Origin: a bacterium
GTDB lineage: Bacteria; UBA10199; JAIBAG01
DNA length: 43,054 nucleotides
NCBI GenBank assembly: GCA_019695305.1
Contig: JAIBAG010000020.1
Location: forward strand, 1 to 43,054
Direction of reading: 5' to 3'
The notes beneath the pieces are model-generated. The model worked only from the letters and a program-made list of their open reading frames with translations, ran no database searches and was not told where the DNA came from. The translations under genes and the position numbers were made by a program. Within the stretch, counting starts at the first letter, position 1. Each line of letters starts with the position of its first letter. Below, one piece after another: positions 26,869 to 36,101 of the stretch.

Positions 26869-27777
26869 TTAATATTCATTCATATTTATAAATAACGTGA
26901 GTTCATGTTTATTGTGATAAAGATGAATCACTTTTGTTTTTTTTAATGCTCTAAACTTATTCAGCATTGCCCAATCCGTTTTCCCCTGCAACTTAATAGT
27001 ACACACAAAATTTTTACAAGTGCCGGCCTCCAACCATTTTTGTACCATTTCATAAAGACGTTCGGGATAACAAGCCACATCACAACAGAGCCAATCGATT
27101 TTTCCAAAGCGTTTGGGATCAATTCCAAAAGCGCTTTCTTGAAAAAACTGAATATTGGGCAACTTGGCTATTTTAGAATCGAGAGGCGCTTTATCAACCG
27201 AAATAACTTGTGCACCCAAAGTTTGCAGCACCCAGGTCCAGCCACCGGGGCTACTTCCTAAATCGAGACAAATCTCTCCCTGTTGAGGACGTTTAGCAAG
27301 CAAAGTAAGAGCCTCCCATAATTTTAAATATGCTCTATTAGGTGGGGTTTCTTTATCTTCTACAAAGGGAATAAGACCATCCGGGTATAAATGAGAACGA
27401 TGAGGGCTCGCTAACAGCGTATCTTTATCCCACAACATCCAGCCGCCAGCGGCTTTTATGGTGGGAATATCCGGAAAAATAACAAGGGGATTTTTAAGTT
27501 TGGGGAGTTCCGCTTGAATTAAAGCCGCCCGCCGATGATGATCGATAGAATGCAAATGCCAGTGCAAGCCCAAGGCACGCAGCTTTTTAACAGCATCCGA
27601 GATAGAGGCGATGGGAATAAGTTGCGGATCAAGCCAAATATCCTGCGCCCAAACAGAATTAATGGGCGGCTTATCAGAGAAATACCAACGTTCCTTTTTA
27701 ACAAAACCTTTTCCAAGCTCGTCTTCAAGTTCATTTTCAAAATCGGGATGAGCTAAATAGGCGGATTGAATGTTCAT
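26869..27777 (-). CDS. RlmM-like rRNA 2'-O-methyltransferase
   Basis: A 302-residue FtsJ/RrmJ-fold methyltransferase resembling RlmM, which 2'-O-methylates C2498 of 23S rRNA. The SAM motif is CLDLGSSPGGWTW (170-182). The K-D-K-E catalytic tetrad can be assigned as K152 (AYLKLWEA), D233 (CCDVACYPE), K262 (CTIKLQG) and E292 (NKHELTLF). An N-terminal THUMP-like region (1-100) precedes it. It starts within the murJ stop (4-base overlap) and is the last gene of the chain. RlmM identity is likely but other FtsJ-like rRNA methyltransferases remain possible. Confidence 0.82.
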   Translation of the reverse strand: MNIQSAYLAHPDFENELEDELGKGFVKKERWYFSDKPPINSVWAQDIWLDPQLIPIASISDAVKKLRALGLHWHLHSIDHHRRAALIQAELPKLKNPLVIFPDIPTIKAAGGWMLWDKDTLLASPHRSHLYPDGLIPFVEDKETPPNRAYLKLWEALTLLAKRPQQGEICLDLGSSPGGWTWVLQTLGAQVISVDKAPLDSKIAKLPNIQFFQESAFGIDPKRFGKIDWLCCDVACYPERLYEMVQKWLEAGTCKNFVCTIKLQGKTDWAMLNKFRALKKTKVIHLYHNKHELTLFINMNEY

Positions 27778-29393
27778 CTTTTTAAAATTTTGCGTTTAAT
27801 CACCAAAGCTTCGGGTATGTTAAAAAAAATTCCAAAACCTAAATAAAGCAAACTAAAAGGAACTAAAACAGCCAATGCCGTTATAACCGGGCTTAAAAAA
27901 GGCATGGCCAAAAATTTGCCTCCCCATTGGCTAGTAAGCACAAATCCATAATGGAGAGCCAGCGCATATTTAATAACAAGGCCAATAGCGCCAGTGCCCA
28001 AGGCACTTCCCCATAACTTAATTAATGAGGAACGAGGAACTCCTGTTTTACCAATACGACGCGATAAGGTAGAACGGAGGAGCAAGAACTCAATCCAAGC
28101 TGAAAATCCTGTGGTGGCGGTAATACCCACCCCACCCATCTCTTGAGGAAGACCCAGCACACCAGGTAGTTTAACGGCACACCAATAGGCACTAATGGCC
28201 GTTAAAGCAACACGCACCATAGCAAAATAAAGTGGCGTTTTGGTATCTTTTAACGCATAAAAAGTAGAAGAATATAAGCGCCCCATTGTGGTAGCAAGTA
28301 AGCCTACCGTGGCACCCATAAGCAAATACCACAAATAACGTGTATCTTCCGGGGTAAAACGTCCGGTTTGAAAAAGCGCGCCACTCACAACATCGCCCAA
28401 CACCAAAAAGGCAACCACCGACGGGATTACAAAAAAGGCAATATTTCGTAAACCATCATTAATACGCGCGCGTAAAATCTGCGCCACTTCCTCGGGCGTG
28501 CCACTAGCTTGCGACATAGCAGGAAGCTCGGCCGCCGAAATAGCCATACCAAAAAGGCTTACAGGTATAAGATAAAGTGTTTGAGCATAAGCCAAGGCCG
28601 AAAGCGCACGTTCTGAAATAAGCGAACCGTAAGCAGTATCGATATAAGCACTCACCTGCACTACTCCACGACCAACAAGAAGAGGGCCAAAACTTCGTAT
28701 GATTTGTCTAACTGATTGATGCGCCACTGAAAGAGAAGGCTTAAACGAATGGATTAATTTAAGCACAGAGGGCATTTGTACTAAAAATTGTAGCAAGCAT
28801 CCTACTACTAATCCATAAGCCGTATAAATAGCCAGTTGATCCTGAGAAGTACCGCCAAAAATAAGAAGAGCCCCAATGATAGCGGCATTCCAAAATACCG
28901 GGGCAGCATACGACAGCAAAAAACGGCGATGACTATTTAAAATCCCCAAACACCAGGCCGACAACACCAGTAAGCCTGTTCCCGGAAAAATAATACGCAC
29001 TAGAGTGATAGCCAGATTGCGGGTTTCATCATGAAAACCGGGTGCAATCATATCAATAAAAACCGGTGTAAAAACTATGCTTAGCCCCACTACCAAGGCT
29101 ACCATGAGTAAAAGCAGACCAAACACTGCATTGGCTACCGTCTCGGCATCCTTATCTTTTTTTTGACCAATAAGAGAGGCATACACAGGAATAAAAGAAG
29201 CCGAAAGCACACCCTCTCCAAAAAGATTTTGTAAAAAATTGGGAATACGCAGCGCTGCTTTAAACGCGGCAGCAGCAATGGAATTGCCAAAATAATGCGC
29301 AAACACACGCTCGCGAATAAGCCCTGCAAAACGGGAAAGAAAAATGCCCATTCCTACCAACAGGGCTCCTTTGGATGTTTTAGAAGAACTCAT
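27774..29393 (-). CDS. murJ: Lipid II flippase MurJ
   Basis: A 539-residue MATE/MOP-superfamily flippase that moves lipid II across the inner membrane for peptidoglycan synthesis. Signature segments are GMGIFLSRFAGLIRERVFAHYFG, AFKAALRIPNFLQNLFGEGVLSASFIPVY (basic and acidic residues of the transport cavity) and the YALKDTKTPLYFAM loop. About fourteen hydrophobic helices are present. It starts one base after the hydrolase stop and overlaps the rRNA methyltransferase gene. Essential in most Gram-negatives. Confidence 0.95.
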   Translation of the reverse strand: MSSSKTSKGALLVGMGIFLSRFAGLIRERVFAHYFGNSIAAAAFKAALRIPNFLQNLFGEGVLSASFIPVYASLIGQKKDKDAETVANAVFGLLLLMVALVVGLSIVFTPVFIDMIAPGFHDETRNLAITLVRIIFPGTGLLVLSAWCLGILNSHRRFLLSYAAPVFWNAAIIGALLIFGGTSQDQLAIYTAYGLVVGCLLQFLVQMPSVLKLIHSFKPSLSVAHQSVRQIIRSFGPLLVGRGVVQVSAYIDTAYGSLISERALSALAYAQTLYLIPVSLFGMAISAAELPAMSQASGTPEEVAQILRARINDGLRNIAFFVIPSVVAFLVLGDVVSGALFQTGRFTPEDTRYLWYLLMGATVGLLATTMGRLYSSTFYALKDTKTPLYFAMVRVALTAISAYWCAVKLPGVLGLPQEMGGVGITATTGFSAWIEFLLLRSTLSRRIGKTGVPRSSLIKLWGSALGTGAIGLVIKYALALHYGFVLTSQWGGKFLAMPFLSPVITALAVLVPFSLLYLGFGIFFNIPEALVIKRKILKR

Positions 29394-29394
29394 A

Positions 29395-30243
29395 TTATTT
29401 TAAAAATTTAAGAATTTCCCGATTCACAATCTCGGGTTGATCCCGCTGCACCCAATGACCGGCATTTTCTATAATAATCAATTGGTGATGATCACACATA
29501 TCCGCACTGGGTTTAGCCATCTCCACACCCAAATATGGATCATCTTTTCCCCAAATCACCAGCGACGGCATGGTAATACGCGGGCTAGGTAATTTTTTAG
29601 GCGGGCATTGCACCGCCGCCCTATACCAACGTAAAATACTTTCAATAGCACCCGGCTCACTCCAAGTGGCAATGTACTCATCCAAATTAAGGTTTTTAAA
29701 AGCCGCATCCGACATCCCTACCTTAAGCCCTTTTCTTAAAGTTAAGAAATTTTTCGATTTAAGATAAAGCTCCGGCAAAAAAGGAAGCTGAAAAAAGAAA
29801 ATATACCAGCTGCGACGTAATTGCTTGAGATTGGTCTGTAAAAACTTTTTCATCACACTGTGATGTGACATATTCAGCACAATAAATTTTGAAATTTTCT
29901 CGGGATATTTATTGGCTAAAAACCATCCTACCGCCCCACCCCAATCGTGACAAATAACAGCAGCCTTACCACCATAATGATCAATTAAAGCGGCCATATC
30001 ATCGGCTAAAACATCCAAACAATAATCTTTAATTCTTTTAGGCTTATCACTTAAATTATAGCCACGCTGATCTGGCATAATGAGACGATAACCAGCGTCA
30101 ATAAGAGGTTTTATTTGCAAATCCCAACATTTCCAATATTCGGGGAAACCATGAAGCAATAAAACAAGAGGTCCATCTTTTGGCCCCGCTTCTACCACAT
30201 GAAGTTTTATCCCGCTTACGTTTATAAAATTATTTTTAATCAT
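29395..30243 (-). CDS. Alpha/beta hydrolase, epoxide hydrolase-like
   Basis: A 282-residue alpha/beta-fold hydrolase. The oxyanion motif is HGFPEYW (31-37), the nucleophile elbow is CHDWGG with D100, and the C-terminal catalytic histidine lies in NAGHWVQRDQPE (about H263). An Asp nucleophile with HGxP points to epoxide hydrolase or haloalkane dehalogenase types, and HGFPEYW favours epoxide hydrolase. Two tyrosines of the lid could not be assigned. It overlaps the DUF167 gene by 4 bases. The substrate is unknown. Confidence 0.85.
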   Translation of the reverse strand: MIKNNFINVSGIKLHVVEAGPKDGPLVLLLHGFPEYWKCWDLQIKPLIDAGYRLIMPDQRGYNLSDKPKRIKDYCLDVLADDMAALIDHYGGKAAVICHDWGGAVGWFLANKYPEKISKFIVLNMSHHSVMKKFLQTNLKQLRRSWYIFFFQLPFLPELYLKSKNFLTLRKGLKVGMSDAAFKNLNLDEYIATWSEPGAIESILRWYRAAVQCPPKKLPSPRITMPSLVIWGKDDPYLGVEMAKPSADMCDHHQLIIIENAGHWVQRDQPEIVNREILKFLK

Positions 30244-30464
30244 GCTGCCAACACCTCAAAAATTTTATTTTTAGACGCCTGGCCTTTTAAAAGAACAATC
30301 TTGGATGGCGCGATATTAAAATACCGAGATAATATTTTAATGATAGCCTCATTGGCTCGTCCCTCAACAGGAGGAGCATTTACCGAAACCTTGTACTGGG
30401 TATCCGATAGCTTTTCCACTTTTTCATGACGAGCATTGGTCTTTACGGCGACAGCTATTTTCAT
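30240..30464 (-). CDS. DUF167 (YggU-type) protein
   Basis: A 74-residue member of the DUF167/YggU family. The hallmark APPVEGRANEAIIKILSRYF (residues 31-50) and the IVLLKGQASKNKIFEV strand-helix are present. The family is conserved but its function is not established. It starts directly at the copA stop with no gap and overlaps the hydrolase gene. The length is slightly shorter than typical (about 90-100), mainly at the N-terminus. Confidence 0.9.
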   Translation of the reverse strand: MKIAVAVKTNARHEKVEKLSDTQYKVSVNAPPVEGRANEAIIKILSRYFNIAPSKIVLLKGQASKNKIFEVLAA

Positions 30465-32786
30465 TTAAACCTTAATTTTTTTTAGCCTTAAAGCATTACC
30501 GATAACCGATACCGAACTTAAACTCATAGCTAATGCCGCCGTCATTGGCCATAACACCATGCCTGAGATCGGATAAAAAATACCAGCCGCAACAGGAATA
30601 CCAATGGCATTGTAGATAAAGGCAAAAAAGAGATTTTGCTTTATGTTCTTAACTACAGTTCGTGATAACAAAATAGCCTTGGTAATATGTTCTAAATCGC
30701 CTTTTACAAGCGTTACACCGGCAGCCTCAATAGCCAAATCACTTCCGTTACCCATCGCAATACCAATATTGGCCTGTGTTAAACCCGGCGCATCGTTAAT
30801 ACCGTCTCCCGCCATAGCAACGATTGTTCCAGCTTCCTGCAATTTTTTGATGAATGCCAGTTTATCCTGAGGCATAAGGCCCGCTTCAAAAGGGATATTC
30901 AAACTATCCGCCACACGTTTTGCGGCCATGGGTTGATCACCCGTTAACATTGTTACCGGGATCTTTAAATCGGACAATAGTTTTAACGCACGAGGAGTTG
31001 ATTCTTTAACCGGATCCACCGCTCCAAAAATTGCCACTAGCTTTTGACAAAAAGCTAACAAAAGAAGTGTTTTCCCTTCTTTTTTAAGCCTCTCAATATG
31101 CTGCGCAAACTCTTTTTTTGGAATATTGTTTTCATCAATTAGTTTTTCATTTCCAAATAAAACTTCCTGATGGTTGAGCATGGCTTTTAAACCACGCCCC
31201 GGAATATTGGCTACATCGGTAAGCAACAGCACTTCACTGAGGGGGTCGGCTAATTGTTTAAATGCATGAGCTAAGGGATGCCGACTATTTTGCTCTAAGG
31301 CCAAGGCAAGACTAACAGCCCTTTTGCGCCCAAAATCGGGTGATACCAAAATATCATCAATAACAGGTTTTCCCTCCGTTAATGTTCCTGTTTTATCGAC
31401 AACAATATGTTGGGTATCACCCAAACGCTCCAGTGTTTCGGCATTTTTAAATAAAATACCTAAACCTGCAGCCCTTCCCATTCCAACTACTATGGAGACG
31501 GGCGTAGCCAAACCAAAAGCGCAGGGACAAGCAATTAAAAGAACCGACACGGCATTAATAAGTCCATAAACATAACCGGGAGCTGGTCCCCATAGTGCCC
31601 ATACTAAAATGGTTATAAACGAAACTAAAAAAACAATGGGCACAAAATATTTCGCCAACATATCTGCTCTATTTTGGAGCGGCGCTCGGCTCATGCTTGC
31701 TTTTTGAACAGCCTGTACAATTTGTGAAAGCATACTGTCAGTGCCCACTTTGGTTGCGCGAATTTCCAGAATTTTAGAAAGATTAATAGTACCACCTAAG
31801 ACGGCATCGCCAGGCACTTTATCAATAGGAAAACTTTCGCCCGTCATCATTGATTCATCTACCGTACTTTCACCGCTTAATACATCTCCATCCACAGGGA
31901 TACGGGCACCCTCTAATACTTTAAGCCTATCACCCTCTTTAACTTGTTCGAGTGCAATCTCTTTTGCTTCGCCATTAACAATAAGCAAGGCTGTTTTAGG
32001 AGCCAGACTCAGCAAACCAGAAATGGCCTTGGATGTTTTTTCGCGCGCACGCAGCTCCAAAACCTGCCCCAACAATACCAGTGTTATAATTGTTGCTGCA
32101 GCCTCAAAATAAGTACCAACGGTGCCATGATGCGTTCGATAAATAACGGGAAAGAACTCAGGGTAGAAAACAGCAGCTAAACTGTACAAAAGAGAGGCCA
32201 ACACCCCCATACCAATAAGCGTAAACATATTTGCCGATTGATGCTTAATAGATAAAATCGCCCTTTCATAAAAAGGCCATGCTCCCCAAGTTAAAATAGG
32301 CAAAGCTAAAATAAGTTCGGCTATATGAGATTGAAAAACAGTTAACGGTATAATCTTACGCAGCCCCATCATAGGAAGCATCGCCAGTAAAAAAAGAGGA
32401 ATATTAAAAGCAAGACTCACCCAAAAGCGTTTTTGCATGCTTTTAAGTTCAATATTTTCCGCATCAATGCCTCCCACTAATTCCAACGCCATGCCACATT
32501 TGGGACAAATACCGGGTTTATCTTGCTTAATCTCCAAATGCATGGGGCAAGTATAATAAGTTTTTTCTCCTGGCTTAATAGAAGGCAAAGCGGAAGTGGG
32601 ACAACAATCAAAATTTAATTTAGGCTTATTTAAATGATGTTCGGGGTCTTGTTCAAAGGTGTTTTTACAACCATCGCAACAAAAATAATAGGTCTGATTA
32701 TTGTAAAAAATTTTATCAGGGACTTGCGTAGTAACAGTCATCCCACAAACGGGGTCGGTTACATGTTGGGAAGCTGCCACATCCAT
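30465..32786 (-). CDS. copA: Copper-type P1B ATPase with YHS and metal-binding N-terminus
   Basis: A heavy-metal P-type ATPase of about 773 residues, probably exporting Cu(I). The N-terminus has a YHS domain (DPVCGM, FCCDGCKNTF) and a heavy-metal-binding domain (YTCPMHLEIKQDKPGICPKCGMAL) instead of a typical GMxCxxC HMA. The core shows the CPC metal site (ACPCAFGLATP, near residue 420), the phosphorylation site DKTGTLTEG (near 465), HPLAHA and GDGINDAP. Eight membrane helices are expected. The ATG at 32786 is used; a GTG two codons earlier is an alternative. It is separated from the Spy-like gene by a terminator, so it probably has its own promoter in the short gap. Confidence 0.9.
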   Translation of the reverse strand: MDVAASQHVTDPVCGMTVTTQVPDKIFYNNQTYYFCCDGCKNTFEQDPEHHLNKPKLNFDCCPTSALPSIKPGEKTYYTCPMHLEIKQDKPGICPKCGMALELVGGIDAENIELKSMQKRFWVSLAFNIPLFLLAMLPMMGLRKIIPLTVFQSHIAELILALPILTWGAWPFYERAILSIKHQSANMFTLIGMGVLASLLYSLAAVFYPEFFPVIYRTHHGTVGTYFEAAATIITLVLLGQVLELRAREKTSKAISGLLSLAPKTALLIVNGEAKEIALEQVKEGDRLKVLEGARIPVDGDVLSGESTVDESMMTGESFPIDKVPGDAVLGGTINLSKILEIRATKVGTDSMLSQIVQAVQKASMSRAPLQNRADMLAKYFVPIVFLVSFITILVWALWGPAPGYVYGLINAVSVLLIACPCAFGLATPVSIVVGMGRAAGLGILFKNAETLERLGDTQHIVVDKTGTLTEGKPVIDDILVSPDFGRKRAVSLALALEQNSRHPLAHAFKQLADPLSEVLLLTDVANIPGRGLKAMLNHQEVLFGNEKLIDENNIPKKEFAQHIERLKKEGKTLLLLAFCQKLVAIFGAVDPVKESTPRALKLLSDLKIPVTMLTGDQPMAAKRVADSLNIPFEAGLMPQDKLAFIKKLQEAGTIVAMAGDGINDAPGLTQANIGIAMGNGSDLAIEAAGVTLVKGDLEHITKAILLSRTVVKNIKQNLFFAFIYNAIGIPVAAGIFYPISGMVLWPMTAALAMSLSSVSVIGNALRLKKIKV

Positions 32787-32827
32787 GGCCACTTCTTATT
32801 TTTGTTTGAAGTAAATATCAAGAAAAA

Positions 32828-32854
32828 CCCCCTCTTTTTTGAAAAAAGAGGGGG
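32828..32854 (-). terminator. Terminator between the spy-like gene and copA
   Basis: A perfect 13-base inverted repeat (CCCCCTCTTTTTT and its complement) around a single G. On the minus strand it ends in GGGGG followed by five T. It lies directly after the Spy-like gene stop and upstream of copA. Confidence 0.85.
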
Positions 32855-32866
32855 TGTTAAAACGAA

Positions 32867-33256
32867 TTACTTGGCCTTTTTATGATGGGCACCACCCTTT
32901 TTAGTGAACCCTGTATGCTCTTGCTTAATTTCTTCATATTTTTTTTCTTGTTCGGCATTAAGCAATTCTTTCAGATCTTTATCTAAATCGGCTTTTAAGG
33001 CCTGCTTCTTTTTATTTGTTTCTTCTCTCAAAGCTCTAAATTGATCTCCATGCTCTTTGAGAATTTTTTCAAATTTTATTTTTTGTTCGTTGGTTAACCC
33101 CAGCTCCTTAGCCATTTTATCGGTTCGCTCTTTAACTCGCTCATCATGTTTTTCTTGCCATTCTGCATCACTATTGTACCGCGAATGACGAGCCCAAACA
33201 GGCGATACAGAACCAACCATCAAAAACAAAAGAGTTAATGTTACAATTTTTTTCAT
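32867..33256 (-). CDS. Spy/CpxP-like periplasmic protein
   Basis: A 129-residue exported protein. The signal peptide is KKIVTLTLLFLMVGSVSPVWA (cleavage near 21). The mature chain is highly helical and charged with two LTxxQ-like motifs, LGLTNEQKIKFEKILKEHG and LNAEQEKKYEEIKQEH, the hallmark of Spy/CpxP/CnrX-type periplasmic chaperones or metal sensors. The C-terminus is Lys/His-rich (GGAHHKKAK) and may bind metal. AGAAAGGA precedes the ATG at 33256. Placement directly upstream of the copper ATPase suggests a role in copper or envelope stress. Confidence 0.8.
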   Translation of the reverse strand: MKKIVTLTLLFLMVGSVSPVWARHSRYNSDAEWQEKHDERVKERTDKMAKELGLTNEQKIKFEKILKEHGDQFRALREETNKKKQALKADLDKDLKELLNAEQEKKYEEIKQEHTGFTKKGGAHHKKAK

Positions 33257-33319
33257 ATCAATTCCTTTCTTATAAATCATACGTATCAAAACCATAAAAG
33301 ATTTTTGATTATTAAAAAA

Positions 33320-33841
33320 TTATTTTTGAAATAAAAAAAGATAATCGCCATAACCCTCTTTAGCCATTTCTTCTTTGGGAATAAAGCGAAGGGAAGCACT
33401 ATTAATGCAATAACGCATCCCCGTAGGCCCCGGGCCATCATCAAACACATGACCTAAGTGTGATTTAGAATCGCTACTTACCACCTCGGTACGTACCATA
33501 CCATGGCTCATATCTTTATTTTCTGCCACACTGGCCTGATCCACGGGCTTTGTAAAGCTGGGCCAACCACTGCCCGAATCAAATTTATCGGTAGAACTAA
33601 AAAGCACTTTACCACTCACCACATCTACATAAATGCCATCGCGATGATTATCCCAATACTCATTTTGAAAGGGGCGTTCAGTACCGGCCTCTTGGGTAAC
33701 ATGATATTGCATGGGGGTGAGTTTCTTTTTAAGATCATCCTTATTCATTTTATCTCCTCCCGTGGCCGTAGCTGCAGAGCAGGCCATAAATAAAAGTGTT
33801 ATAAATAAAAAAGGGAATCGCATATCACTTTTGTAACACAT
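33320..33841 (-). CDS. msrB: Peptide methionine-R-sulfoxide reductase, exported
   Basis: A 173-residue MsrB that reduces methionine-R-sulfoxide in proteins. The core motifs are [60 protein letters not shown] with the catalytic Cys in RYC. The CxxC zinc pairs of some MsrB types are absent. A signal sequence with lipobox-like LLFMAC suggests a periplasmic lipoprotein. The ATG at 33841 follows AAGGGG by 4 bases and is preferred; an ATG 18 bases later is possible. It would repair oxidised envelope proteins alongside the peroxiredoxin and Spy-like neighbours. Confidence 0.92.
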   Translation of the reverse strand: MCYKSDMRFPFLFITLLFMACSAATATGGDKMNKDDLKKKLTPMQYHVTQEAGTERPFQNEYWDNHRDGIYVDVVSGKVLFSSTDKFDSGSGWPSFTKPVDQASVAENKDMSHGMVRTEVVSSDSKSHLGHVFDDGPGPTGMRYCINSASLRFIPKEEMAKEGYGDYLFLFQK

Positions 33842-33884
33842 GATCCCCTTCTTCTCCATTATTTTAAACTAAGCAGCACACTAC

Positions 33885-34523
33885 TTATTTATTAGGCTGC
33901 GGCGTAGTACGCAAATAAGGCTTAATCACCTTATGCCCTTTAGGAAATTTTTCGGCGATTATTTTTGGATCGGTAATTGACGGCACAATAATGACATCAT
34001 CCCCATCTTTCCAGTTAACCGGTGTAGCCACGCTGTAACCAGCGGTTAATTGAAGAGCGTCGAGAACACGCAGAATTTCGTTAAAATTGCGTCCTGTAGG
34101 AGCAGGATACGTGATGGTTAAGCGTACTTTTTTAGCCGGGTCTATGATAAACACCGAACGCACGGTTAAGGTTTCAAGCTCTTTAGGATGAATCATGCCG
34201 TATAGAGTAGCCACTTTTTTATCTTCATCCGCCAAGATAGGATAATTAACTGCGGTATTTTGCGTTTCGTTGATATCACCAATCCATTTTTTGTGAGAAT
34301 CAACACTATCCACCGATAAAGCCAGCACCTTGGTTTTACGCTTGGCAAATTCATCTTTAAGTTTAGCCACAGCACCAAGTTCTGTGGTACACACAGGAGT
34401 AAAATCTTTGGGATGAGAAAAAAGAATCACCCAGTTTTCTCCAGCCCATTGGTAAAAATTGATAGAACCTTCAGTTGAATCTTGTGTAAAATCAGGGGCG
34501 GTATCGCCAAGTAAAAGTGCCAT
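33885..34523 (-). CDS. 1-Cys peroxiredoxin (Prx6 type)
   Basis: A 212-residue peroxidase that reduces hydrogen peroxide and organic hydroperoxides. The peroxidatic cysteine is C45 in SHPKDFTPVCTTELG, with T42 part of the active site. Length, SVDSVDSHKKWIGDI and the C-terminal dimerisation domain fit the Prx6/1-Cys group; no resolving cysteine is seen. An AAAGGAG ribosome site precedes the ATG, and a promoter-like element lies at 34553-34581. It is probably monocistronic. Confidence 0.93.
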   Translation of the reverse strand: MALLLGDTAPDFTQDSTEGSINFYQWAGENWVILFSHPKDFTPVCTTELGAVAKLKDEFAKRKTKVLALSVDSVDSHKKWIGDINETQNTAVNYPILADEDKKVATLYGMIHPKELETLTVRSVFIIDPAKKVRLTITYPAPTGRNFNEILRVLDALQLTAGYSVATPVNWKDGDDVIIVPSITDPKIIAEKFPKGHKVIKPYLRTTPQPNK

Positions 34524-34552
34524 AGTTTCTCCTTTTTAATGTATGATGATTC

Positions 34553-34581
34553 TGACTAAACAGATTCTCCAGATAGGTCAA
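34553..34581 (-). promoter_or_regulatory. Putative peroxiredoxin promoter
   Basis: On the minus strand: TTGACC, 17-base spacer, TAGTCA, about 30 bases before the peroxiredoxin ATG. The -35 is good and the -10 is weak. Confidence 0.35.
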
Positions 34582-34590
34582 TGAAGAATT

Positions 34591-35424
34591 TTATTTTGAA
34601 ACATGATCTTTATAATGACGCAAACCGTAGGTAAGATGCGCCCCTGCCAGAGCTAAAAAACTAAGCAGGAAAATCCACATCATAAGCGCTACAAAAGCCC
34701 CTAAAGACCCATAAATAAGTGTATACCGCGATAAACCACTGGTGAAATATTTTCCAAAACCATAGGTAGTAAAGGCTGATAACAAGGTAATAATAACGCT
34801 CCCCTTTAAGGCATCGGCCCATCTCACAAAATGGCGTGGTACTATTTTGTAGAGCAGTGTGTAGGCTAGCATTATAAATATATAAATCACAACTCCCGAC
34901 AACCAATTAATAATATCGGCCGTTATTTTGGGAATAAAACTCCAATGGATACTGGCCAAAAAAGCAAGCAGGGTTTTGGCCATAAAAAAGAATGGAACTA
35001 AAAGATTGAGAGAAATAAACAAACCAAACGACACCAACCTCTTTTTTATAAAGCTTCGCGGTAAAACCTGAGGCCAGGCTTTTTGAACATTGCGCGTTAA
35101 CGCATTAAACACATTTGTAGACGTAAAAACAAGAAGCACGGCACTCACCACACTAAACGAGGCTCTTACTTTAAGAATTTTTTTTAAGTTTTCGGTAACA
35201 ACCGGCAATTGATGAATAGGCAACACATCCACAAGCATATTCATAATTTGCACATCGGATAGTTGGTCGCGGTATATAACAGATAAAATACTCACCAAAA
35301 TGATGATGAGCGGGAACAGTGAAAACAAGGCGAAAAAGGCAACAGAAGCCGCCCCCTCTACAATAGCGGCTTCATGAGCACGCTTAGCCACATACTTGAC
35401 AAAATTTTTAAACTGAAACTTCAT
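34591..35424 (-). CDS. YihY/BrkB family membrane protein
   Basis: A 277-residue inner-membrane protein of the YihY/virulence factor BrkB family, function unsettled. The family block AHEAAIVEGAASVAFFALFSLFPLIIILVSI (16-46) is clear, and about six membrane helices are visible, including a C-terminal YTLIYGSLGAFVALMMWIFLLSFLALAGAHLTY. It was once called ribonuclease BN; that name is not supported. It overlaps the tag stop by 4 bases, so the two form an operon. Confidence 0.9.
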   Translation of the reverse strand: MKFQFKNFVKYVAKRAHEAAIVEGAASVAFFALFSLFPLIIILVSILSVIYRDQLSDVQIMNMLVDVLPIHQLPVVTENLKKILKVRASFSVVSAVLLVFTSTNVFNALTRNVQKAWPQVLPRSFIKKRLVSFGLFISLNLLVPFFFMAKTLLAFLASIHWSFIPKITADIINWLSGVVIYIFIMLAYTLLYKIVPRHFVRWADALKGSVIITLLSAFTTYGFGKYFTSGLSRYTLIYGSLGAFVALMMWIFLLSFLALAGAHLTYGLRHYKDHVSK

Positions 35425-35993
35425 ACCTGCTTATACCTAAAACAACTTGTAAGGTGATCATTCACCATCCCTACCGCTTGCATATGGGCGTACATAATAG
35501 TGGAACCCACAAAATTAAAACCACGCTTTTTTAAATCTTTACTCAAAGCATCCGATATTTCAGTTTTTGGCTGTATCTCTTTTAAGCTTTTGAGCTTATT
35601 CACTATCGGCTTATTCCCTACAAAGTTCCATTGATACTTGGAAAAACTGCCGAACTCGTCCTGAATCCTTAAAAAACCCCGAGCGTTCTTCACCGCAGAT
35701 TCTATCTTGAGACGATTCCGAATAATTCCTGGATTTTTTAAAAGAGATTCAATTTTACGTTTATTGTAACGTGCAATTTTTTCTACATCAAAAACATCAA
35801 AGGCCTCACGATAGTTTTCACGTTTTTTAAGAACGGTAAGCCAGCTTAAACCAGCTTGTGCTCCCTCTAAAATAATAAATTCAAATAATTTTTTATCATC
35901 ATAAACCGGCACACCCCATTCTGTATCGTGATAATGAATGTAGAGAGGATCCGTGCCCGACCAAGGGCATCGAGTAATATTATTCTTTAACAT
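35421..35993 (-). CDS. tag: DNA-3-methyladenine glycosylase I
   Basis: A 190-residue Tag enzyme that removes 3-methyladenine from alkylated DNA. The zinc ligands are C9 and H22 (RCPWSGTDPLYIHYHDTEWG) and a C-terminal HLTSC pair, with the same 13- and 4-residue spacing as in E. coli Tag. The catalytic region is FEFIILEGAQAGLSW with E43. The ATG at 35993 follows an AAGG; the upstream extension is unconserved. It is co-transcribed with the BrkB gene. Confidence 0.95.
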   Translation of the reverse strand: MLKNNITRCPWSGTDPLYIHYHDTEWGVPVYDDKKLFEFIILEGAQAGLSWLTVLKKRENYREAFDVFDVEKIARYNKRKIESLLKNPGIIRNRLKIESAVKNARGFLRIQDEFGSFSKYQWNFVGNKPIVNKLKSLKEIQPKTEISDALSKDLKKRGFNFVGSTIMYAHMQAVGMVNDHLTSCFRYKQV

Positions 35994-36101
35994 AAGCCTT
36001 ATTAACAAAACCAAACAAGATAATTAAACCTGATTTATATCACATCCAACCGTGATTCATTTATTGCATAAACTGACAAAATTGTAGAATAATTAATTAT
36101 A

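Noticed and set aside
31741-32180. Long plus-strand frames opposite copA
   Set aside because: They are antisense shadows of a conserved ATPase, with Ser/Pro-rich composition and no ribosome site.
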